From Sporosarcina sp. Marseille-Q4063 (GTDB lineage: Bacteria; Bacillota; Bacilli; Bacillales_A; Planococcaceae): 64,000 nt of DNA. Where the stretch lies: the NCBI RefSeq assembly GCF_018309085.1, contig NZ_CP070502.1, forward strand, positions 1,922,001-1,986,000, given 5' to 3'. Of this stretch, positions 26,154-36,089 are shown piece after piece. A program made the translations under genes and the position numbers. The notes beneath the pieces were generated by a model, which searched no databases, had not been told where the DNA came from, and worked only from the letters and a program-made list of their open reading frames with translations. How positions within the stretch are numbered: the stretch's first letter is position 1; the number at the start of each line of letters is the position of its first letter.

Positions 26154-27113
26154 TTAAAATGCTTCTTCCATTTCATTAATCATTTCTTTCATTGAAAGAA
26201 GACCGCCGCCTGATAAGTACCAGTAGTCAGCGTTTAAATAAATAATTTTGCCATTTTTATAAGCATCCGTTTTCTTCACAAGATCGTTCTCAATCGAATC
26301 TTTTACGCTTGATTCCGTACCGATTGCCGCATCACGATCTACCACGAAAAGAATATCTGGGTTTGTTTCCACAATATATTCAAACGTGACGTTTTGACCG
26401 TGCGTAGATACTTCGATTTTTTCATCAGCTGCCTTGAATCCGAAGACATCATGGATTAAACCGAAACGTGAATTAGGGCCATACGCACTTACTTTTCCTT
26501 CGCTTCCAAGAACAATCAATGCATTTTCATCGAAGTTTGAAGTTTTATCGTTAATCGCAGCAATTTGCTCATCAATTTCAGCCAACTCTGTTTTCATTTC
26601 ATCTTCTTTATCAAAGATTTTTGCGACAAGGTCCATATTCTCTTTAAATGAATCCATATAGTGCGCCGTATCTAAACCAACGAAAATAGTCGGTGCAATC
26701 TCACTAAATTCTTTATAAAGATCAGCCTGACGTCCAGAGATGAAAATCACATCTGGTTTCATTGCGTGAATAGCTTCAAAATCGGGTTCTTTCAAGCTGC
26801 CAAGATTTTTGTATTTTGCATCTTCAAATTTTGACAGGTAAGCAGGAATGGTTGCTTGCGGAAGACCTGCTACTTCGATTCCAAGTTCGTCTAGTGTATC
26901 AAGTATTCCAAAATCGAACACGACGACCGTTTCGGGGCTTTTCTTCACTTCAACTGGCTTTTTATCAAGTTCATGCGTAACTTCAATAACTTCGCTTTCG
27001 GTATTCCCATCCGAAGATGTCGTCTTATCTGCTTTTTCGTTATCAGTTCCACATGCCACAAGAAAAGCCATTAACGCAAACATCATAACTGCTAAAGATA
27101 ATTTTTTCATCAT
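26154..27113 (-). CDS. yclQ: Siderophore-binding lipoprotein, YclQ-like
   Basis: Extracellular binding lipoprotein of an iron-siderophore importer. Lipobox FLVACG places the lipidated cysteine near residue 21. The periplasmic-binding-protein type III fold shows FDFGILDTLDELGI, the GSLKEPDFEAIHAMKPDVIFI helix region, and AYGPNSRFG. Bacillus subtilis YclQ binds petrobactin and its precursor; gene order permease-permease-ATPase-binding protein is the same here. Ligand identity is inferred by family. ATG 27113 has AAAGGA nine bases ahead. Confidence 0.85.
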   Translation of the reverse strand: MMKKLSLAVMMFALMAFLVACGTDNEKADKTTSSDGNTESEVIEVTHELDKKPVEVKKSPETVVVFDFGILDTLDELGIEVAGLPQATIPAYLSKFEDAKYKNLGSLKEPDFEAIHAMKPDVIFISGRQADLYKEFSEIAPTIFVGLDTAHYMDSFKENMDLVAKIFDKEDEMKTELAEIDEQIAAINDKTSNFDENALIVLGSEGKVSAYGPNSRFGLIHDVFGFKAADEKIEVSTHGQNVTFEYIVETNPDILFVVDRDAAIGTESSVKDSIENDLVKKTDAYKNGKIIYLNADYWYLSGGGLLSMKEMINEMEEAF

Positions 27114-27131
27114 TTGTTCCCATCCTTTAAT

Positions 27132-27893
27132 TTAAGAGTTAAAATACACGCAAATACGGCAGTTGCTTAATTGTTTAATCGGGATATCCATGTCGTAAAT
27201 TTCTTTCAATGAATCCGAGTTAATAATGTCATCGGTCGGTCCGTCTTTAACGACACGGCCGTCTTTCAGTGCAACGATTCGATCTGAGTACACAGATGCA
27301 AAGTTAATATCATGCAAGACGATGATGACTGTTTTTCCGAGATCATCAACAAGTCTGCGCAATATTTTCATTATTTGAACTGAGTGCTTCATATCTAAGT
27401 TATTCAGCGGTTCATCCAATAAAATATAATCGGTGTCTTGCGCAATAACCATTGCGATAAATGCGCGTTGGCGCTGACCACCCGAGAGTTCTTCCAAATA
27501 ACTATCTTGCATGCCCATTAAATCCATATAATCGAGGGCTTGATCAATAATACGAATGTCTTCTGCATTTAAACGGCCTCTTGAATATGGATATCTGCCG
27601 AAAGAGACGAGTTCACGAATTGTCAAACGGACATTCATGAAGTTCGACTGTTTTAAAATCGAAACTCGTTTTGAAAAATCATTCGATTTCATTTTTTTTA
27701 CGTCTTTTTTATCGACAAGTACCTCACCTGTGTCCGCATCAAGAAGGCGGCTTACCATCGAAAGGAGCGTTGACTTTCCAGCACCATTCGGCCCGATAAA
27801 TGAAGTGATTTTTCCGGGATGTATATTCACACTGACGTTTTCAACGACCGCTTTCTTCCCGTAAAACTTCGTTAGCTCACGGACTTGAATCAT
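27132..27893 (-). CDS. yclP: Siderophore ABC ATPase, YclP-like
   Basis: FepC-type ATPase of 253 residues with Walker A GPNGAGKST, signature LSGGQRQRA, Walker B YILLDEPLNNLD and H-loop VLHDINFA. It starts at ATG 27893, overlapping the permease stop by ATGA and preceded by AAAGGAGAG. A longer in-frame start to 28001 runs inside the permease gene and has no support. Third gene of the yclNOPQ-type operon. Confidence 0.9.
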   Translation of the reverse strand: MIQVRELTKFYGKKAVVENVSVNIHPGKITSFIGPNGAGKSTLLSMVSRLLDADTGEVLVDKKDVKKMKSNDFSKRVSILKQSNFMNVRLTIRELVSFGRYPYSRGRLNAEDIRIIDQALDYMDLMGMQDSYLEELSGGQRQRAFIAMVIAQDTDYILLDEPLNNLDMKHSVQIMKILRRLVDDLGKTVIIVLHDINFASVYSDRIVALKDGRVVKDGPTDDIINSDSLKEIYDMDIPIKQLSNCRICVYFNS

Positions 27894-28840
27894 GTAGATC
27901 GACTCTCCTTTAATAGTAAGTAGATGAAGTAAATGCCGCCGACGAAGTTGATGATGACACTTAGCGTCGTGGAGAATGTAAACACGCGTTCCACAACCCA
28001 TTGACCACCAACGAGAGCGAAAATACTCATAATGGATGCACCGACAATGAGAACAGAATGCTTATATGTTTTAAAGAACTGATAAGATAAATTTGCGACG
28101 ATTAATCCGAAAAAAGTGATTGGACCAACGAGCGCCGTTGAAACTGCGATTAACACCGAAGAGATGATAAGCGTCTTTTTAACAACTTTGTCGTAGGATA
28201 CGCCCAAGTTGATGGCAGTGTCCCGGCCGAGCGACAAAACGTCAAGATCATTTATCGATTTCCAGCCAATGATCATTGAAATAACAATAATGGCTAGCGC
28301 CCACCAAACAAGGTCTCCGCTGACATTGTTAAAGCTCGCGAACATTTTGTCTTGGACTCTTAAAAACTCATTCGGATCAATCAGGACTTGCAAAAATGTT
28401 GAGATGCTTCCAAAGAATGTCCCAACAATAATTCCGACGAGCAACAGAAAATAGATGGGTCTCTTCCCAGATTTAAATAAAAACTGATACAACAGTAGCG
28501 CAAAGACAATCATTGCCGATACGGATAAAATGAAATTCACATGTTTGTTAACAATCGTCACATGCGATGAACCGAGGAAAAAGATTCCAACAGTCTGCAA
28601 GAGTAAATAAAGTGAATCGAATCCCATAATACTCGGGGTTAAAATTCGGTTATGTGTAATTGTTTGGAAGATGACAGTCGAATAGGCGATCGCAACACCT
28701 GTTAAAACCATTGCTAACACTTTAATTCCACGGCGCGGCAATGCGTAATCGAAACTTCCATTTAATCCTTGAAATAAGTAAAGTCCACAGAAGAATAAAG
28801 CGAATGCACTAAGAATAATCATTTTTGTTGAATTACGCAT
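27890..28840 (-). CDS. yclO: Siderophore ABC permease, YclO-like
   Basis: FecCD-family permease, 316 residues with nine to ten hydrophobic helices; LSLGRDTAINLGVSYDKV is the conserved cytoplasmic coupling region and GPITFFGLIVANLSY the FecCD signature. ATG 28840 follows GGAGGAAATCGT and overlaps the yclN-like stop by 8 bp. It forms a heterodimeric channel with the upstream permease. Confidence 0.9.
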   Translation of the reverse strand: MRNSTKMIILSAFALFFCGLYLFQGLNGSFDYALPRRGIKVLAMVLTGVAIAYSTVIFQTITHNRILTPSIMGFDSLYLLLQTVGIFFLGSSHVTIVNKHVNFILSVSAMIVFALLLYQFLFKSGKRPIYFLLLVGIIVGTFFGSISTFLQVLIDPNEFLRVQDKMFASFNNVSGDLVWWALAIIVISMIIGWKSINDLDVLSLGRDTAINLGVSYDKVVKKTLIISSVLIAVSTALVGPITFFGLIVANLSYQFFKTYKHSVLIVGASIMSIFALVGGQWVVERVFTFSTTLSVIINFVGGIYFIYLLLKESRST

Positions 28841-29783
28841 ACGATTTCCTCCTAAACAGCAAGTAGAGGAATATTCCGCTTCCAATGACGCCTACCATTA
28901 AACTAATTGATATTTCATAAGGATAAATGAGCACTCGACCCAAAATATCGCAAATGAGAAGAAATATCGCGCCTAGCAGCGCAGTATGCGGCAAAGTCTT
29001 TTGCAAGTGATCGCCTTTAAAGATTGAAATGATATTCGGGATAATTAAACCTAGAAATGGAATCATCCCGACTGTTAAAACAACAGTTGTCGTAATGAGC
29101 GCAACAAGTATAAGACCGATATTTACGACTCGCCGATAGGCAAGACCGAGGTTTCTAGAGAAATCTTCTCCCATGCCAGCCACCGTAAATCGATTTGCGT
29201 ACAGATACGCAATTATAATAACGGGGATACTTATGTAGAGAAGTTCAAAACGTCCTTTCATAATCATCGAAAAATCGCCTTGCAACCATGCTGACATATT
29301 TTGTATAACGTTTGCCCGATAGGCTAAAAACGTTGTTACAGATGACAGTATGCTCCCGAACATAAGTCCGACTAGTGGTATGAAAATCGCGTCCTTGAAC
29401 TTTATCCGATCAAGAATTTGCATAAACAAGAGCGTGCCGGCAAGCGCGAATGCAAATGCGACGATCATCTTTTCAATTGTTGATGCGTTCGCGAACAAAA
29501 GCATTGAAACAAGAATTCCAAGCTTTGTTGCATCGAGCGTACCAGCGGTTGTCGGCGAGACAAATTTATTTCTGCTTAGCTGTTGCATAATTAGTCCCGA
29601 AATACTCATACCAGCACCTGCTAGAATGATTGCAACGAGTCTTGGCATGCGGCTAATCAAAAATATTTCCGTTTCTTCCGATTTGAAATCTAGTAAACTC
29701 ATCGGGGTAATATGGCTGACTCCTACAAACAACGAAAGGAAGGAAAGGCCTATTAATGCGATTATCAAATAACGTTTCTTCAT
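28833..29783 (-). CDS. yclN: Siderophore ABC permease, YclN-like
   Basis: First gene of the importer operon. FecCD permease of 316 residues with SISGLIMQQLSRNKFVSPTT near the N terminus, the coupling motif GEDFSRNLGLAYRRV and GMIPFLGLIIPNI. ATG 29783 is preceded by GAGG. Two Fur-type dyads lie 48 and 114 bp upstream, so iron repression is expected. Confidence 0.9.
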   Translation of the reverse strand: MKKRYLIIALIGLSFLSLFVGVSHITPMSLLDFKSEETEIFLISRMPRLVAIILAGAGMSISGLIMQQLSRNKFVSPTTAGTLDATKLGILVSMLLFANASTIEKMIVAFAFALAGTLLFMQILDRIKFKDAIFIPLVGLMFGSILSSVTTFLAYRANVIQNMSAWLQGDFSMIMKGRFELLYISIPVIIIAYLYANRFTVAGMGEDFSRNLGLAYRRVVNIGLILVALITTTVVLTVGMIPFLGLIIPNIISIFKGDHLQKTLPHTALLGAIFLLICDILGRVLIYPYEISISLMVGVIGSGIFLYLLFRRKSYA

Positions 29784-29830
29784 GGCAGCCTCGATATCGA
29801 TTTATTTAACTCTAATTGAGAACGATGTAC

Positions 29831-29845
29831 TGAAAACCATTATCA
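29831..29845. promoter_or_regulatory. Fur box upstream of the siderophore importer
   Basis: TGAAAACCATTATCA agrees with the Bacillus 7-1-7 Fur core (TGATAATNATTATCA) at 12 of 14 informative bases. Flanking ATTGAGA (29814-29820) and TCTCAAT (29857-29863) form an outer inverted pair. Confidence 0.7.
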
Positions 29846-29896
29846 ATTAGACTCAATCTCAATTATAGCATCGGTCAAATCGATGTCAATTACAAA

Positions 29897-29911
29897 TGAA
29901 AATGATTATCA
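29897..29911. promoter_or_regulatory. Second Fur box, between the importer and the divergent exporter
   Basis: TGAAAATGATTATCA matches the 7-1-7 core at 13 of 14 bases, the best match seen in the window. It is 114 bp from the yclN-like start and 156 bp from the divergent ABC exporter, so it could serve either. Confidence 0.75.
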
Positions 29912-30066
29912 ATTAGATTACAATGGACTATATGATAAAAATATCCAAAAAAGAAGCACTTATGATGTAATAAACTATATAAATATATTTCGAATTCCGA
30001 ATCTAACTATCGTTTTAATTAGCAAAATCCGCTATACTATATTTTAATGAAGGAGGAGTAAATTAC

Positions 30067-31785
30067 TTGTTAAAACAATTCTTTTCTTATTATAAACCCC
30101 ATAAACGGCTGTTTATCATAGATTTTTCGAGCGCCGTATTTGTCGCTTTGCTCGAACTCGCATTTCCATTGGCGGTTCAGTGGTTCATCGATGTCTTGCT
30201 CCCAGGCGGGAATTGGGGAAAAATCGTTACGGTCAGCATTCTATTACTTCTGGTCTATATTTTAAGTACATTCCTTCAATATATCGTCAGTTATCTTGGC
30301 CATAAACTAGGCATAAATATTGAAACAGATATGCGCCAACAACTTTTCAATCATGTTCAAAGACAATCGTTCAGATTTTTTGATAATACGAAAACTGGAC
30401 ATATTATGAGTCGGATCACCAACGATTTATTCGACATCGGAGAACTTGCTCACCATGGTCCCGAGGATTTGTTTATCGCGATCATGACGCTAGTCGGCGC
30501 ATTTATTCTTATGTACAATATCAATCCGGAACTTGCCGTCATTGCAATCGTCATCGTTCCGCTACTTGTGGTGCTCGTTACATTCTGTAATATTAAAATG
30601 AATCAAGCATGGACCAATATGTACGGAAAAATTGCAGATGTTAACGCCCGTGTTGAAGATAGCGTTTCGGGTGCGCGTGTTGTCCAATCCTTTACTAACG
30701 AAGAATTTGAAATCTCACGTTTTGAAACGGATAACGGCAACTTTCGAATTGCGAAGCTTGTTGCATATAAGGTGATGGCGTGGACGCATTCAAGTATGTA
30801 TATGATGACGCGATTGATGACCTTAGTCGTTCTCGTCGTTGGTGCATGGTTTTCATTCAACGGAAAGTTAACGTACGGAGAACTTGTCGGGTTTATTCTT
30901 TTTGTTAATATTCTCATCAAACCTGTTGATAAAATTAGTGCATTGCTGGAACTTTATCCAAAAGGAATGGCTGGTTTTCGCCGCTTCCGAGATTTGCTTG
31001 ATCAAGAACCTGAAATTGAGGATGCACCAAACGCAATTGCAGTTAATCATTTAACTGGCGATATCGACTTTAAAGATGTTTCGTTCAATTACGACAGCAC
31101 GAAGCTTGTTCTCAAGGATGTTAACTTAAGTATCCGTGCGGGCGAGACAGTTGCCTTCGTCGGACCATCAGGCGCCGGGAAAACAACGATTTGCTCATTA
31201 ATTCCTCGATTTTACGATGTGAATGAAGGGGCTATTTCAATCGACGGGATCGATGTTCGTGAAATGACGCAGAAATCGCTGCGGTCGCAAATCGGGATTG
31301 TTCAGCAAGATGTCTTCTTATTTACCGGAACCATTAAAGAAAATATTGCTTATGGAAATTTAGCGGCTTCTGATGAAGAAATTTATGAGGCGGCGCGTAA
31401 AGCCCATCTTGAGGAATATATTAATTCATTGCCAAAAGGTTACGAAACACAAATTGGCGAACGAGGATTAAAACTTTCGGGCGGGCAAAAACAACGACTT
31501 GCCATTGCGCGCATGTTCTTGAAAAATCCACCGATTCTAATTTTAGATGAAGCGACGTCTGCACTTGATACTGAAACAGAACGGATTATTCAGCAGTCAC
31601 TTACCGAACTTGCCGAAAATAGAACGACGCTTGTTATTGCTCACCGACTTGCGACGATTCGCGATGCAAACCGCGTCATCGTTGTAACTGAAGACGGGAT
31701 TGCAGAAGATGGAACCTACGCAGAACTTCTTGAAAAAGACGGCATTTTTGCGCATTTGCATAATATTCAATTTCAAAAAGTTTAA
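30067..31785 (+). CDS. ABC exporter half-transporter (membrane domain plus ATPase)
   Basis: Type IV ABC exporter of 572 residues. Six helices (about 15-305) are followed by a nucleotide-binding domain with Walker A GPSGAGKTT, signature LSGGQKQRLA, Walker B ILILDEATSALD and H-loop IAHRLAT. It resembles YfiB/YfiC/YknU-type lipid or drug exporters; substrate is unknown. Start is TTG 30067 behind AAGGAGGAG. It diverges from the siderophore importer with Fur boxes in the shared region, so a link to iron or siderophore export is possible but unproven. Confidence 0.88.
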   Translation: MLKQFFSYYKPHKRLFIIDFSSAVFVALLELAFPLAVQWFIDVLLPGGNWGKIVTVSILLLLVYILSTFLQYIVSYLGHKLGINIETDMRQQLFNHVQRQSFRFFDNTKTGHIMSRITNDLFDIGELAHHGPEDLFIAIMTLVGAFILMYNINPELAVIAIVIVPLLVVLVTFCNIKMNQAWTNMYGKIADVNARVEDSVSGARVVQSFTNEEFEISRFETDNGNFRIAKLVAYKVMAWTHSSMYMMTRLMTLVVLVVGAWFSFNGKLTYGELVGFILFVNILIKPVDKISALLELYPKGMAGFRRFRDLLDQEPEIEDAPNAIAVNHLTGDIDFKDVSFNYDSTKLVLKDVNLSIRAGETVAFVGPSGAGKTTICSLIPRFYDVNEGAISIDGIDVREMTQKSLRSQIGIVQQDVFLFTGTIKENIAYGNLAASDEEIYEAARKAHLEEYINSLPKGYETQIGERGLKLSGGQKQRLAIARMFLKNPPILILDEATSALDTETERIIQQSLTELAENRTTLVIAHRLATIRDANRVIVVTEDGIAEDGTYAELLEKDGIFAHLHNIQFQKV

Positions 31786-31835
31786 GTTTAAGTTTCGATT
31801 TTTTGGACAGTATAAGTTCATCCCCCTTTCTCAAA

Positions 31836-31882
31836 AAAAATGCACCGCAATTGACCTCCCCCGGTCATGCGGTGCATTTTCC
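31836..31882. terminator. Bidirectional terminator between the exporter and hflX
   Basis: 12-bp arms AAAATGCACCGC (31839-31850) and GCGGTGCATTTT (31869-31880), with A's before and T's after, plus inner TGACC/GGTCA pairing. Confidence 0.85.
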
Positions 31883-31885
31883 CTT

Positions 31886-33157
31886 TTAGTAACTTGTAAC
31901 GAATTCTTCGAACCGTTCACGGTCATAGGTTAACATTTCAACAGTCATAACTGTTCCGTCTTCGTCGTAGGATGTTTTTTTCACATTTGCTTTATCATTT
32001 AAATATGCGACAACGTCCCCGCGGTCAAATGGGATAAGTAATTTACACGTAACATACTTATCGAAAACATGTTTTTTGATTAAATCGACAAGCTGGTCTA
32101 AGCCTTTGCCGTCTTTCGCCGACAACCATACATTATTCTCACTTACTTGCGGATAACGAACTTCCGCCAAATCCGATTTATTGAACACGTTTATTGTCGG
32201 TACATTTTCGACACCTACGTCATTCAATGTTTGATCGGTGACATCCATCATGAACCGATATTCAGGATGCGAAACATCAACGACTTGAAGCAGAAGATCC
32301 GCATCACGCGCTTCCTCCAACGTGGAACGGAATGCTTTTACTAGGCTATGTGGTAGTTTACCGACAAAACCAACTGTGTCTGTTAACAGAAATTCTTTAT
32401 TGTCAGGCAGTTTGACATTCCTTACAGAAGTATCAAGTGTCGCGAATAGCATATCCTTTTCAAACACTTGTTTTTCTACCGATACATTCATTTTCTCGAG
32501 AAGTCCGTTCATAAGCGTCGATTTTCCCGCATTCGTATAACCTACGAGTGAAACGACAGGCAAACCGCTTCTTCTGCGCTGTTTACGTTGCGTTTCACGC
32601 TGCGCCCCGACACTTTCCAAATCGCGTTTTAATTTGGCTATTTGATCTTCAATCACTCTTCGGTCAAGCTCAAGCTTCGTTTCACCGGCTCCTTTGTTCT
32701 GAAAACCGCCGCCCGTTCCGCCACCTTGTCTGCTTAATGACGCGCGAAGACCAACTAAACGAGGCAACATATATTGTAATTGCGCTAAATCCACTTGCAT
32801 TCTCGACTCTCTAGATCGAGCTCGTCTCGCAAATATATCAAGAATCAGCATGGTTCTATCGATTACTTTGCACTCTAGCCCATTTTCCAAATTACGAATT
32901 TGGGATGGCGATAATTCATCATTGAAAATGATTAAATTCGCATCTGTTCCTTCAAAGTAATTTCGAATTTCACCTATTTTTCCCGTCCCGACGTAATGGG
33001 AAGGATTAACACGCTCCATATTTTGAACGACGGTGCCGACGACTTCCACATCAATCGCTTCAGCCAGGTTTCCAAGTTCCTCCATCGAGTATTCAAAATG
33101 ATCATCTGTCTGAACATTTACACCGACTAGCACGGCGCGTTCGACTAATATATCCAA
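31886..33157 (-). CDS. hflX: Ribosome-associated GTPase HflX
   Basis: HflX splits stalled or hibernating 70S ribosomes. The 423-residue protein shows the N-terminal HflX domain with NPSHYVGTGKIGEI, the glycine-rich linker RQGGGTGGGFQNKGAGETKLELDRR, then the G domain: G1 GYTNAGKST, G3 DTVGF, G4 NKSD. Start is TTG 33157, because AAGGGAG lies nine bases ahead and the protein then begins at the conserved domain; upstream ATG 33220 would add 21 unrelated residues without a ribosome site. Monocistronic. Confidence 0.93.
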   Translation of the reverse strand: MDILVERAVLVGVNVQTDDHFEYSMEELGNLAEAIDVEVVGTVVQNMERVNPSHYVGTGKIGEIRNYFEGTDANLIIFNDELSPSQIRNLENGLECKVIDRTMLILDIFARRARSRESRMQVDLAQLQYMLPRLVGLRASLSRQGGGTGGGFQNKGAGETKLELDRRVIEDQIAKLKRDLESVGAQRETQRKQRRRSGLPVVSLVGYTNAGKSTLMNGLLEKMNVSVEKQVFEKDMLFATLDTSVRNVKLPDNKEFLLTDTVGFVGKLPHSLVKAFRSTLEEARDADLLLQVVDVSHPEYRFMMDVTDQTLNDVGVENVPTINVFNKSDLAEVRYPQVSENNVWLSAKDGKGLDQLVDLIKKHVFDKYVTCKLLIPFDRGDVVAYLNDKANVKKTSYDEDGTVMTVEMLTYDRERFEEFVTSY

Positions 33158-33244
33158 TAAAACGACTCCCTTCAACGACTTACCTAGACTAATTTTACCA
33201 TATTCAGTTTTTTGCAACAAACGAAGGGATTATACTAGGTCATC

Positions 33245-33943
33245 TTATACATGCTCAATGACTACTTCTGCCAGCCTTTCTTCTTTTACTTTTTGTTCCT
33301 TACCAATGAATTTAAGATCGGCATTTGGTAATGCAATTGTGTTTTCAGAATGGGTCGTCGATAACAAGGACGACCATTCCTCGGCAGCTTTCTCGGGGTC
33401 ATTCACAGTGAAAATACATTCCGTAATGATCAATTTCTCATTGTCCGGTAAAATCGTTCCATCTTCGCGCAGCTCATTGAAACGTTCTTCATCATCTTTT
33501 TCCCATTCAATAAAAAATGGCAACGGTAAATTCGCTGACGGTTGCTGGTCGACAAAAAGCATTTTCCATTTTCGGATATCGCCCGATGCCGTCTTTCTCT
33601 CGGCTTGGATAGCACCAGAAGTTTGATAACCCCGTGCGCGGATTTTCATATCGAAAGATTCAATGTCATCGACGGTAAGACAAATCGTACCCCAAGCCTC
33701 CCCATCAGGAACATCCCGTAATAATAAATTTACTAGTTGATGATCCGATTTTTCTGCGATGTTTTTATTTTCAACAGAAAGCCATTCAATATACGCATTT
33801 CCTACATACATAAGTGCGTTATGCGTTCCCCATTTTTCATGACTACCGCCGATTACCGCATGCCACCCCATTTTTTCTTGTTCATTTACTACGTCGTCGG
33901 GAGATTTCTCTGTGAAATAAACAACATGATCAAGTTTAATCAT
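33245..33943 (-). CDS. VOC/glyoxalase-like domain protein
   Basis: A 232-residue protein with the vicinal-oxygen-chelate signature at its start (KLDHVVYFTEKSPDDVV) and HNALMYVGNAYIEWLSVE, matching the glyoxalase_3-like YfiP/YfaL group of Bacillales. The N-terminal module is clear (1-130); the C-terminal half is weaker and may be a second, degenerate module. No function is known. ATG 33943 is preferred over 33949 on ribosome-site spacing (AGAGGG). It precedes hflX on the same strand by 87 bp. Confidence 0.7.
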   Translation of the reverse strand: MIKLDHVVYFTEKSPDDVVNEQEKMGWHAVIGGSHEKWGTHNALMYVGNAYIEWLSVENKNIAEKSDHQLVNLLLRDVPDGEAWGTICLTVDDIESFDMKIRARGYQTSGAIQAERKTASGDIRKWKMLFVDQQPSANLPLPFFIEWEKDDEERFNELREDGTILPDNEKLIITECIFTVNDPEKAAEEWSSLLSTTHSENTIALPNADLKFIGKEQKVKEERLAEVVIEHV

Positions 33944-33964
33944 TCCCATCCCTCTTTCAAATCG

Positions 33965-35449
33965 TTATCTTTCCCTTGTCAGTTTTTCCAACGTATCTGT
34001 AAATTCCTGTTCAATTACAGGATCTTTTTTATAGGTAACTAAACTAATGAAATATGTCACAAGCAGACATAAGATGAACCCAGGAACAATTTCATATAAC
34101 GTATTGGAAAGCACTTTTATATTTCCCCAAATAATAACTGTAATCGCACCGACTACCATTCCTGACAATGCCCCGATTGTGGTAATTTTTCTCCAGTATA
34201 GCGATAACAATATAATCGGACCGAATGACGCCCCAAACCCGGCCCAAGCGAACGATACGAGTTTCAGGATTGTATCATGGTCGCCCCACGCCAAGATTGC
34301 AGCTACGATAGCAACTAACAGGACTGACATTCTGCCCAAAAACACGTAACTTTTATCAGATGCATCTTTATTTATGATGGCTTTATATAGATCCTCGATA
34401 AGCGCGGAGGATGTGACGATGAGCTGTGAAGAAATCGTACTCATAATTGCAGCTAAAACAGCCGCGAGCATAATTCCGGCAACGAACGGATGGAAAATAA
34501 TTTGACCCAGCGCGATAAATACTGCTTCGGGATCAACCAACTTCGTTCCCGCATTTTGTTGGTAATAGGCAATTCCAACAAGCGCCGTCGCAATAGCTCC
34601 CGCCAAACTTAAGATCATCCAACCGATGCCGATTCTTCTTGCATTTTTCGTTTCTTTAACAGATGTGATCGCCATAAACCGAACGATAATATGCGGTTGT
34701 CCAAAATAACCCAGTCCCCATGCTACCGAGGAAAGAACACCAAGGATTGTCACACCCGAAACCATATTCAATAAGTTCGGATTCACTTCACGAATACTGG
34801 CTGCTGTTTCTCCTAATCCACCCGTGATAAAAACACCGAACAGCGGAACGAGAATCAGCGCAAGGAACATAATAAGCCCTTGAACGAAATCCGTATAACT
34901 GACCGCAAGGAATCCGCCAAAAAGCGTGTACGCCAAGACGACAGCAGAAACGATTAGTAGACCGGTATGATACTCAAGTCCAAACGAACTTTCAAAAAAC
35001 ACACCGCCCGCTACCATTCCTGATGATACGTAAAACGTAAAGAATATTAATATGATTATTCCTGAAACGATTCGAAGTAGCCCCGATTTATCCTTCAATC
35101 TATTTTCCAAAAAGCTTGGAATCGTAATGGATTCATTTGAAACTTGGGTATAGACACGTAAACGCGGCGCAACGAACAACCAGTTTAAATAAGCGCCAAC
35201 TGTTAATCCGATGGCAATCCAAGCGCCCCCTAACCCATTGACATAAATGGCACCCGGAAGTCCCATCAGTAGCCACCCGGACATATCCGCCGCCCCGGCA
35301 CTAAGTGCAGTGACTGCAGGCCCCAGAGATCTTCCGCCTAACATATAATCTGTCAAATTCGATGTTCGCCTAAAGGCATAGTACCCGATGATTAACATGG
35401 CAGCCATGTATAAAATAATTGCAATTAATTGATAGAAATCGCTAGACAT
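33965..35449 (-). CDS. putP: Sodium/proline symporter PutP/OpuE
   Basis: SSS-family Na+/proline cotransporter of 494 residues with about 13 hydrophobic segments. Signature features are GGRSLGPAVTALSAGAADMSGWLLMG, the sodium-site GWGLGYFGQPHI region and STISSQLIVTSSALIEDLY. It imports proline as nutrient or osmoprotectant; which role cannot be told without its promoter. ATG 35449 follows AAAGGAG; the upstream in-frame ATG is too close to that site. Sits 21 bp ahead of the VOC gene, same strand. Confidence 0.93.
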   Translation of the reverse strand: MSSDFYQLIAIILYMAAMLIIGYYAFRRTSNLTDYMLGGRSLGPAVTALSAGAADMSGWLLMGLPGAIYVNGLGGAWIAIGLTVGAYLNWLFVAPRLRVYTQVSNESITIPSFLENRLKDKSGLLRIVSGIIILIFFTFYVSSGMVAGGVFFESSFGLEYHTGLLIVSAVVLAYTLFGGFLAVSYTDFVQGLIMFLALILVPLFGVFITGGLGETAASIREVNPNLLNMVSGVTILGVLSSVAWGLGYFGQPHIIVRFMAITSVKETKNARRIGIGWMILSLAGAIATALVGIAYYQQNAGTKLVDPEAVFIALGQIIFHPFVAGIMLAAVLAAIMSTISSQLIVTSSALIEDLYKAIINKDASDKSYVFLGRMSVLLVAIVAAILAWGDHDTILKLVSFAWAGFGASFGPIILLSLYWRKITTIGALSGMVVGAITVIIWGNIKVLSNTLYEIVPGFILCLLVTYFISLVTYKKDPVIEQEFTDTLEKLTRER

Positions 35450-35618
35450 AATATTCACTCCTTTATGTTATATTCCCTATTAAAACAGGTTTCCCTTCCT
35501 TAAGATACATCTTTTCCAATTCCCCCTTAGAAATATAGTACACTTGTAGACAGTATTTGTTTATTTCCCCTAAATTCCCCGGGAAATATACAAGAAACGA
35601 CAAGGAGGAAATAAAATT

Positions 35619-36089
35619 ATGGTACATACTAAATGGCTTGATAAAACTGTGAAAATGGCAATCGAAAATGTGAGAAAAGGCGGCGGTCCATTTGCGGCAA
35701 TCGTTGTGAAAGACGGAGAAATCATTGGAACGGGAACAAATCTAGTTCACCTGAACAATGACCCTTCAGCTCACGCGGAACTACTCGCAATTCGCGAGGC
35801 ATGCACTGCACTTTCATCAATCGATCTTTCTGACTGCGTATTATATGCAAGCGGAGAACCATGTCCGATGTGTTTAGGTGCCGCCTATTGGTCGACTGTC
35901 GGAAATATTTACTATGCATGCAGCAAGGCCGATGCTTTAGAAGATGCAAATTTCGACAATCCGCTTGCTGAATTTTTTCCTGATCAAACTAAAGAACCTG
36001 AAAACCGCGAAGTTCCTTTCATTCAGATGAAAACAGAGAATTCCCTAGCACCGTTTCATGAGTGGAATCGAAAAAATATGAAAGCTTAG
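35619..36089 (+). CDS. guaD: Guanine deaminase GuaD
   Basis: Converts guanine to xanthine in purine salvage. The 156-residue cytidine-deaminase-fold enzyme has zinc ligand H52 with catalytic E54 (HAE) and C82/C85 (PCPMC), the same layout as Bacillus subtilis GuaD. ATG 35619 has AAGGAGG ahead of it. Upstream DNA shows no guanine riboswitch. The downstream ydaT-like gene appears to have its own promoter. Confidence 0.92.
   Translation: MVHTKWLDKTVKMAIENVRKGGGPFAAIVVKDGEIIGTGTNLVHLNNDPSAHAELLAIREACTALSSIDLSDCVLYASGEPCPMCLGAAYWSTVGNIYYACSKADALEDANFDNPLAEFFPDQTKEPENREVPFIQMKTENSLAPFHEWNRKNMKA

Noticed and set aside
35459..35618. Guanine riboswitch ahead of guaD
   Set aside because: No three-way-junction core or conserved loop sequences could be found.
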